Shown here: positions 56,011-64,000 of the stretch, one piece after another
Layout: every line of letters starts with the position of its first letter
Position numbering within the stretch: position 1 is the stretch's first letter
NCBI GenBank assembly: GCA_002633005.1
Contig: NMRA01000077.1
Location: forward strand, 60,001-124,000
DNA length: 64,000 bases
Source of the DNA: Phoronis australis
Lineage: Eukaryota; Phoronida; Phoronidae
Direction: 5' to 3'
Made by a program: the position numbers and the translations under genes
Notes under the pieces: model-generated
Seen by the model: only the letters and a program-made list of their open reading frames with translations
The model's database searches: none
Told to the model about the DNA's origin: nothing

Positions 56011-59000
56011 ATGGCAAAAACATCTGGCATGTTGTTTTAAAGGCTACTGACACAGTTTGTCCGCTGAAAAATGCTGAGAGACCCTGCAGGGTTGTTCTTG
56101 AGTATTCTTGTTAAATGTTTTTTGGATTGATGAAACACTGTGTTATAAACTTGTGAAAACAACTTTGTAGGGAAATGTTTATAAAATGAAGCAATGTATC
56201 AAATGGCATTAGTATATCATTCTTGATTAAAGTCAGTCTCATCACACCTGGTAACACTTTTTAATGATCTGTAGCCTCACTTACATGGGGGACAGTTGTC
56301 ACAGTTGTGTAAACAAGACTGGCAGAGAACAAGTTGGCACCGCAGCCAGCGGCCTTTTTTGCACCGACTTTAAAAGTAAAGCAAGTTGCACTGGATCAGT
56401 TGCTAAATTTTCAAATACAATTTAAACAAACAGGGGAAAGGGTCAATAGCGTATGTACGCTTGCATTCCATGTGGTTTGGACGTCCGCTTTTTATTCAAG
56501 CATGGGCATGCAAGCCATGCAGTCCTTGTGTAAATGACTCGTGCTGATCCAGTTTGCAATCTAATGTCATGTACCATAAATGCACTAAAGTGAAGCAAGT
56601 CACGCTGTGACAACTCACACCGTGACAAACTCGCACTGTGACATCTGTTTTCATGTAAAAATAGGTTGTGCCACTCCTATCCTGTGCTATGACTTGTGCT
56701 GTTGTTTGCCTGGGCCATCTCTGAGTACCATAGTATCTAAAGCCTAGTCCGCCCACAGACATGGTCAGCACACTCATGTGGTCTGTGTTTATAACTCAGT
56801 CACTGATCATGTAAGTCATGCCATGGCACCAGGCTTCTGCTGAGTGGAGTCTCTTGAATGTGAAAGGTTTTCTTGCAGAATTGTCCATCAAATCAGTTTC
56901 ATCCAAGAACACAAATATTTGAGAACAGTAAGCACATATTGAGCACCATTTTTGACTGGTGCAAGTTCACAATATTTGTATTGTTGTGATGTGAATTTCA
57001 CGAATAATTTTAGGAGCACACCCAGCATCATTGGCGCAGAAATAATTTCATTGACGCACTATGATTGCTTAACTTGTGCTCATTAAAATTTGAAGCAAAA
57101 AAGGACAGAAAACTAACATGGCCATAGAACTGGCCTCACAGACTGCAGGCCGTGTGGGTCAATTCACCCATACCCACATTTTTCTAAAGTGATTCCTACA
57201 TCTAGACTTTTTTAAAGCTATATTTACATAAATAGTCTAGTATAGGAAAGTTCTACTTGTAACTAGGTCATCAGGTGCTTTCACTGCTGAGTTGATTCAC
57301 TCATTTTAATTCAGGTAAGTAATTATAACTACCACGGACCTGACACAAGCTGAACATGTTTGTGCCTTTGGCTTCACTGCACTGTTTTTTTTATTTTTTT
57401 GAAATTACTGGTAAGGTTGTCTCAAACCTTGTTCACACAAGTTGGCTGTATTTGCAATATTTCACACTTATCTAGTAAAATACCTTTTCTTCATTGTGGG
57501 GGAACTTCAAATATGAAACATGTAACGTGTAAGGAGAAAAGGGATTTTTCAGAATCACCTTCAACCACATGGAAATTTGTTTACTTCTTATCCATGTCAA
57601 AGGTTACAAAGTTGTCGCTCAACTCCGAATCTCCCCCTAGGCTTGCGCAGTTCTCACCATAGAGTCCTTTCATTCTCTAAGTCGCCATAATATTGAGTCA
57701 ATGGAAAAATGCCGTGGAAAACGAAAACAAAACATAGTTTTGGTCCTGAGTGAGTTGTGCGTCTTCATACTTACGACCGTTGATAACGTATTACGAATGC
57801 ACGGAGTCGCCGCACGGCGTCTGGCACTTTGTTTTCACTAACACAGCAAGTTGTGAAAAAAGATAAATCCTCACCCAAATACATTCATTTCATTGTAATT
57901 CATTAATCTGACTTTTCACTGTTTATATTGCTTGGATAAATGTATTCAATAAAGATTTTGAATGATGGACACAACAAAAAACAAACACTTTAATTTGCTC
58001 ACGCCTTACGCAAATGACTTGACAATGAGGCCATGGCCTTATACAGTTATGCTTCAATTAAATATTATTTGTATGTCACATCGTTTGGTAAGATAGTGAT
58101 AGTTTTCTTCACTGACCACTCCTTTGTACTTGACCTCTAAGAACTATCTTATCAAAGCTCTTATTTTTTAGGAAAAATTAAAGTTCTATTGTCCAGCAAA
58201 CTAATTTTAAATTGTAAAAAGCATATTTTCAGAGTATTGTTCTATGTGATAATAACTTCTTGAAATTATCAGTTTTGATCAGAGGTATAAACCAACAAAA
58301 TCCATTGGTTTTAATACAAATTGCCAATTCCCATCATTGTCCCCAAGTGTTCTTGTCTCAAGACAACCTACTGTTGTCAAAATTTGTTGTCAGTTGTTGA
58401 AAAAAATTGTAAACTAGTGAAATCGTTTCTAGTTTCAATCCCAAACAAAGTAGCTGTGTTGGGTCTTGAATCTATTTTGACATAGTAGTAACACAAGCTT
58501 GTCTGCACAGATTACTAATCATTAGATCTGTGTTGAAACATGTATGGGAACAATTGATCTATTGGCTCTCTGTGATAACAGTTAACCTAAGTAAACAGAT
58601 CATATCAACATACCTGAATTAAATTTACAAGCACCTGAACTAGAGGGGTTTGATACTTAATGTAAGGGATTGGTCAGTTTTGCCATGTTTTGTTTGAAGT
58701 CAAAGTTAAATTTTCAAGTGAGAGCATGGTGGCAAATCCTCTGTTATTTAAAAAATTTGTTAACTACTCAAAGGGAAATGGCTGACATGTGATAGGCCTG
58801 CCATCATTATACCTTTGCAAATTTTCTGAACACGGAACATGGTGGATGGTGATCGAACAAACTAGATTTGAGTTATCTCCCATAGCGCTCTGTGATCACA
58901 CATACCGGTACATAATAAATTAACGCATCATATTTTCCCTAAAAATGTAAAAGCAGGTGGTTAGGTGAGATCTTGCTTGTGTTTGAGAATGAACCTTTGG

Positions 59001-60236
59001 ACTTTGGAGTTTCAGCTGCACTTTTCCTTCAGTATTCATGTGGGAAATACCTGTAGTACAGGTATGTTTTGTGAGACTGTTAGGACAAACGTCCTTCCCA
59101 AAATTCTCAAAAATTTTGTTTTGAAGCACTCTTGTTCCAATTTAACCACAATGTCCCAGCCCCTAATTATTTACTAGTTCCCCAATGTAAGCACCCTGAA
59201 CAAAACCGGTTAGTGAACTGAGTGCGTTTCGGGAACTGAATATCTTCGTAGTATGGTACATTGGAAGGTGGGCATGTAATAGAAAAAAGTGAACCTTGGG
59301 TTTGGGACAGGGCTAGGCATTGACCTGGATAACTATGGTCAATAGTGAATGCCATATGGTCGGATCATTTTAAGCTTGGCTTGCAAACTGTGGGCCTCGT
59401 GAACTCACTATGGTAACCAACAGATGTTTTTTGTTATCAAAATCAACAGGTAGTCTGGTTGACTTTTTGTTTTTTGAACAAATAATCACCGTGTGGTGTT
59501 GGTATGCCAATGTGATGTCTTTATTTTCCCTCTATACATTTTGTACTGCACTTAAGGGTAGTATAAGTACTTGTGTTCCATGAGATGATTTAACCGTTTT
59601 CAATTGGTAAAACTTTAAAGTGAAAATTGTGGCTTTCCGTGATGCTATAATGCCAGAAGTGTCAATTCATGGTGAATTTGTAGCAGATGTGACATTTTTA
59701 CTGTTAAAATTCCAAAATAGAATGCACCCCAGTAAAGATGGTGAAACATGATTGTAGCCATAAGAAATATTTCATTACCCACTTGAGGTGAGCATGAAAG
59801 TTATCAAATGGTTGAATTCAATTCAGCACATTTTTTTATTCAATTGGTATGGATGAATACAAAATATGGCATTATTATTTCCCAGAAATCAACTTGATGT
59901 AATATCTGGGCATTAAATAAGAATGTTTCGTTAGGATTACAGACATGATCAAAAATGCCATGGTCAGTTTAAATCTGAAGAATCTTTACTGCCTTTTATC
60001 ATCTGGAACTATTCTCTATATAAATAATACAGTTTATTGATTGGGTACTTAAATTCTCATTTTATTAGCCATGGCTCTGTAATTTGTACTTTAGTACATT
60101 ACTTTAATGTGCTAATGTTGTGGGTACATACCAAAAATGAACTGGGTGCCAGATTTTTGGGGTCTGCCTGATCCAAACTGAGCTTCATCTGTGCCTGATT
60201 GCTTGCATGCCATGTTGCGGTCCACACACAGACTTG

Positions 60237-60369
60237 CCCTAGAACAAGTTACTCTTGGAACGAGTTGTCGCTAGGTTTGGAGGCTGCGGACACTATTTAA
60301 ACTAGTGCAACTTAACCCACTTGTGACAACTTACTCCACCTTATCAAGGTGAGGTAACTTGTTCTAGGG
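60237..60369. repeat. Short element with 16-bp inverted ends
   Basis: CCCTAGAACAAGTTAC (60237-60252) and GTAACTTGTTCTAGGG (60354-60369) are perfect inverted copies. Related AACTTG and TTAGGGTA words continue toward 60730. It immediately precedes the 18-bp minisatellite. Confidence 0.75.
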
Positions 60370-60400
60370 TAACTTGCGCCACTTCTAATTCCTGTGTGGC

Positions 60401-60544
60401 CGTAAACCTGGGGCAAGGCGTAAACCTGGGGCAAGGCGTAAACCTGGGGCAAGGCGTAAACCTGGGGCAAGGCGTAAACCTGGGGCAAGGCGTAAACCTG
60501 GGACAAGGCGTAAACCTGGGGCAAGGCGTAAACTTGGGGCAAGG
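60401..60544. repeat. 18-bp minisatellite, 8 units
   Basis: The unit CGTAAACCTGGGGCAAGG repeats exactly every 18 bp from 60401. Unit 6 has GGGACAAGG and unit 8 AACTTGGGG; the others are identical. It creates long open frames on both strands (VNLGQG repeats on +), which are not genes. Confidence 0.97.
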
Positions 60545-63500
60545 CACTGAACTATTTATCAACTGCGGTTACATACATATGTTTTTTTGCATGCCATACT
60601 CGCATTTAGTTGTTCATTGTCACGTACAGAGTGACAATTTTCGCCTTACCTAGAGTTGTTGGATATGTGTGTGCTTGTGGACGTTCCACTTAAAAGTGGG
60701 GTAAGTTGCACCAGTCCAAGTTGTTTTAGGGTAGGCTGTGTGTGGATGGGACTTAAGGTTACAGAGACACCTGTTAGACTCATTAATGTTCAATTTGTTA
60801 ATGACTTCAGTAGTTGGTGGGGATATAAACTGTGGGAGCAACACACTCCATTGTTAAAAGGAATCCTTATCTTTGTTGGAACATGTGCCATCATACGCTG
60901 TGGAGATTGAATAAAGTGGCCCACAGAGCCTCCAAGCTATGGCGTGCGTCAGTTTTTTTTTCTACCCTTTACTGGTCCATATTTTTGGTGTGGCATCTTT
61001 CATTCTGTTATTTTGTCTGCTAAACTCTATATTCAATAATGTCAAACATAAATTTACCTTCACCAATGAACCAGTGGCACATTCCCTGCACTGATGGTCA
61101 GAACAATATAAGTAGCTGTTGTGGGAAACCACTTCACCTCTGATTATAGAAGCTCTGTATCCTTATTTAAAGCTAGTTATTTTTAATTTTGACCCTGGAA
61201 CATGTATCTAGAGTCAGCAGTGCCTGTTTTTTGGTTTGGTCTGAACTAACCACTAATAATCTTGTTTATATTTGCTAGAGTGATAGCCTTCAAGTACCAA
61301 CCAATTTGTTACCATGGCTGGTATCCAACAATGGTTAACTTGTAAAAAAATGCTTGTAAGCTAACCAATAGATGACAAGTTTCACATTTAGAACTTTTGT
61401 CCTCAAGTTCAAAAGTTTTTCATGGATAGAAACTAATTTCCTAAGGAATGACTTGGTTCTAAAAAAACACAAGATTGCTCTGACATAACAAAATTGATCG
61501 TATTGAAAGTCTGAGTGGTCGAATTGGAGGTCGTTTGAAGGGCATTTGAAGGCATGTGCAAAAGATATACTGTAGTTGATGAAAAGTGGTTCATAATGCT
61601 GGAGATAGGTAAGTAGTAAAAGTAGCCGTCCTAGCTCTTCAAAGCCATGGATACACAATCTTGATGTTGTCGGGTACATTTTCCGAACTTTATGAATTGG
61701 GCTATTTTGTGCGAGTCTCTCCCGACTCAGAAGAGTCTCTTTTCTGTTCTTTCTTTTGATGGCATCTATAGTGCATGGCAACAATTTCCTAAAGCTGCAT
61801 TTTGTCCTGTTTAGCTGGCCATGAACAAATGTTGAATTAGGCCTTTACTTACTCTCATAAAATGGTTCTCTTAATTAACATTTGTTACCATGATGGGGTT
61901 ATTGTTTATATTACCAATAAGAACATTAAATCCATCAGTAACACTAGGAAACACTTCAGAGTTGTTGGTGTTGGCCAATCCTAAAATTCCGTATTCAAAA
62001 ATGGCATATGAACTTATTGCCTATGACTTGAGTTACTGGCTCATTGGGCAACCATTAAACTTCCTCCGATAATGTTTTAAAACATCAAAGGCTCAAAGCG
62101 CTTTGGTTACATGGCAAAACACAGCTTTAAAAGATAGCATGAGGACATGAAACTTTCTTTTACAAAGGACCTGTTAGCCAATAGCAGGGCTCTAGTGAGT
62201 TCTGTGCAATGGACACATCCATGGCTTGCACCCATCTGTTGCACTGTGAAGCACACCGCACAGTGTACTTTTTGGGGTAGAATTTTTGCTGCTGAGATTG
62301 GTTTCGATCTTTACTATTATAAAAAAATGATGTGAGAATGTTGTTGATGATGATAACTTATTGTTAGCCAACTTGACAATTGTATTGGACTGTTAATCAT
62401 TTTTTTATATTGTTTTTATGTCTGCTGCTTCCTCTACTTGCAAGTTTCATACATGTTTTGTGGCTCTTTTATTTGGTTTTGCCTGGCAGAACATGTATAT
62501 AGAGCTTTGTATGTGATGGTAGTGCATTCTCTTTATTAGCTAATTTATTCCAGCGAAAACAATTTCTGGGAATTATTGGGATTTTTCGTTAGTGTCATTG
62601 TTGGTGGCACAATTTTTCGTCTATCTGAATGGTGAGAGAAATTTCCGTTTTGTTGTATATGATAGTGGTTAAAATACTTAGTGGATTTCTTGTATTCACC
62701 GTCAGCAAGGTTATGGCTGGATGTCACCACCAATATGATGAGACTGCTGATTATAGAATCTTTGTGGCGGTTGCTTCAGTTAGTACGTAAGTTTGATGTG
62801 ATAACAACGAGGCTCTGAAAAACATGCAGTTGTCTAAAATATTCACACTAGTTTAGGTAAAGGCTCAATTAGACCTTTAACTGATGCTGATGGCACCAGG
62901 GATATGCATGTATAGCACTCACCTTTGAGACTTGCAGCGAGAAATTACAAACAATAAATTTGATTCCTCACTGTTTTATTGCCTAGTTAAATTTTACCAT
63001 AAAGTTCTCACCATTGCAAGCACAATCTTGGGCAGCTAGAAAAATTCTTGCTGATGATGATTGTCACAGTGATTGCTCACTTGAACTCCTCACATCTTCA
63101 AGTATTTACCCCAATGAATAAAAATTAAGAGGGGGTTGGGGGTCAAGTTCAGGGAGTGAACTTTCCATTCAGTAGTGCATCTTCTCTATTGACATTCCTC
63201 TCAAATCTAGTTGACACTTAGAAGTGTCACATTAACAGTACGAGTGTGATCCCATCTTGCTGGAATTACTGTTGGTCCCTGCTAAATCGATACCCTTTTC
63301 CACCCTTAAAGACCTTCAAAACTTGCAAAGCACAGCAACAGCACTTTGAATTAAATGTGTGAATGGTCATTCCTATAATCACACCAATAAGACCAGTAGT
63401 TTTGTCATGTTTTGGTTTTGGTAAGGCAAACCAAGCTGTGCATATTCAAGAGTGTACTCATAATTAGCAGGTGTCTGAACCCAAATACTAAATGACATAT

Positions 63501-63573
63501 TGTGTTTTAGTCTGTGGCCCAAAAGTGTTACACTGCCTGCGAGTATGCTTGCAGCAAAAAGATGGATACATAT

Positions 63574-63717
63574 CCATGGGCGGCACACCATAGGGGGCTG
63601 GGGGGCTATAGCCCTCCACTTTTGTCAGTGCTCCGGTGCCCATGGTGCGCGTTGCACCACAGGGTGGCTGGGGGCTATAGCCCCTACTTTTTTCAGTGCT
63701 GTGCCGCCGCCCATGGT
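63574..63717. repeat. Tandem pair of GGGGCTATAGCCCC-core repeats
   Basis: Two units in tandem, each with a GGCTGGGGGCTATAGCCCC-like core and edges like CCATGGGCGGCAC and GTGCCGCCGCCCATGG, match the single unit at 5976-6045. Confidence 0.7.
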
Positions 63718-64000
63718 ATCTCCAAACAATGAAACAATTACAAATAAAAATTATTTTTGGTAGAATTGTCATCCACTCACAGTTCAGTAGTCTGTATGGT
63801 AGTGATTTCTTTAGAAATAGTTACTTCCGTAAGAAGCAAAAGTGTTGGTAACATTTACTTGGGTCACCATGTAATTACCTTGTTATAAGTTGCTTTGAAA
63901 CTTGAAAGTAACCTTTGTGTGTTGTCTTTTGTTTAGAGACGGTCATTTTAACATTTAAAAACAAAACCACAATAAAGATTTCTCTTCACTGAGTTAAGTG

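Larger units (their letters stand above)
55034..64000 (+). other. Long CpG-poor intron or downstream region of the 54649 gene
   Basis: No coding exon found; open frames such as 57360-57662 (+) and 61335-61784 (-) lack domains. The sequence is rich in TG and CA and poor in CG (two CpG by eye in 58021-58620). It contains transposon scraps, an 18-bp minisatellite and tandem palindromic repeats, listed separately. Confidence 0.55.

Noticed and set aside
60401-60544. Regular repeats considered as a CRISPR array
   Set aside because: Units are directly adjacent without spacers, and the sequence is from an animal genome.
60312-60653. Repeat protein frames (VNLGQG, ALPQVY, CPRFTP)
   Set aside because: Read-outs of the 18-bp minisatellite.
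61335-61784. 149-codon minus-strand open frame
   Set aside because: No recognisable domain; lies in the CpG-poor presumed intron; left as unsupported.

Overview
This window reads as part of a metazoan nuclear genome, most likely a marine invertebrate. The reasons are spliced genes with GT-AG introns, long non-coding stretches crowded with diverged DNA transposons, a Penelope-like element, minisatellites, and a leucine-rich-repeat GPCR with LDLa repeats of the GRL101 / relaxin-receptor-like type. I cannot fix the phylum; echinoderm, hemichordate, cephalochordate or mollusc all remain possible. Bases 1-315 are unknown (N), and single Ns at 2500, 13759, 14681 and 36471 mark unresolved joins, two of them in poly-G or poly-C runs.

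Layout. 0.3-2.4 kb: dead THAP-domain repeat and a dispersed repeat. 5.1-8.7 kb (+): a GPI-anchored Ly6/uPAR-type three-finger protein gene, with two secure exons, a doubtful signal-peptide exon and a poly(A) signal. 9.3-11.1 kb: diverged ~165-bp tandem repeat, a second copy of the dispersed repeat, and an inverted repeat that looks like a transposon end. 11.46-13.65 kb (+): a broken pogo/Tigger-like transposase that carries, in order, a helix-turn-helix, a CENP-B-like DNA-binding part, a DDE domain with all three catalytic Asp positions changed, an OTU-type cysteine-protease domain and a PHD finger. 14.3-14.8 kb (-): another copy of the THAP repeat. 15.87-24.39 kb (-): the main gene, which I assemble from two large exons separated by a 2.84-kb intron; the phases match exactly. 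It encodes a ~1892-residue receptor: signal peptide, CUB-like domains, two C-type lectin domains, a run of LDLa repeats, leucine-rich repeats and a rhodopsin-family 7TM domain. 25.4-26.4 kb: Penelope-like element remnant between inverted LTR-like arms. 29.9-31.5 kb (-): RNase H-like retroelement remnant and a SAP-like repeat fragment. 34-54 kb: no convincing gene; foldback elements, a mariner-like element with TA flanks and an internal 24-bp minisatellite, a perfect 101-bp palindrome, other hairpins and tandem repeats. 54.65-55.03 kb (+): the CpG-rich first coding exon of an unrecognised gene, with a strong donor site. 55.03-64 kb: CpG-poor DNA that I read as its long first intron, holding an 18-bp minisatellite and transposon scraps.

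The real genes (Ly6 protein, lectin/LDLa/LRR receptor, 54.65-kb gene) are independent units with different orientations; nothing suggests an operon. The receptor and the Ly6 protein both act at the cell surface, but a functional link between them would be speculation. The most notable items are the pogo-OTU-PHD transposase architecture, the CUB-lectin-LDLa-LRR-7TM receptor, the perfect palindromes, and the sharp fall in CpG at 55.03 kb.
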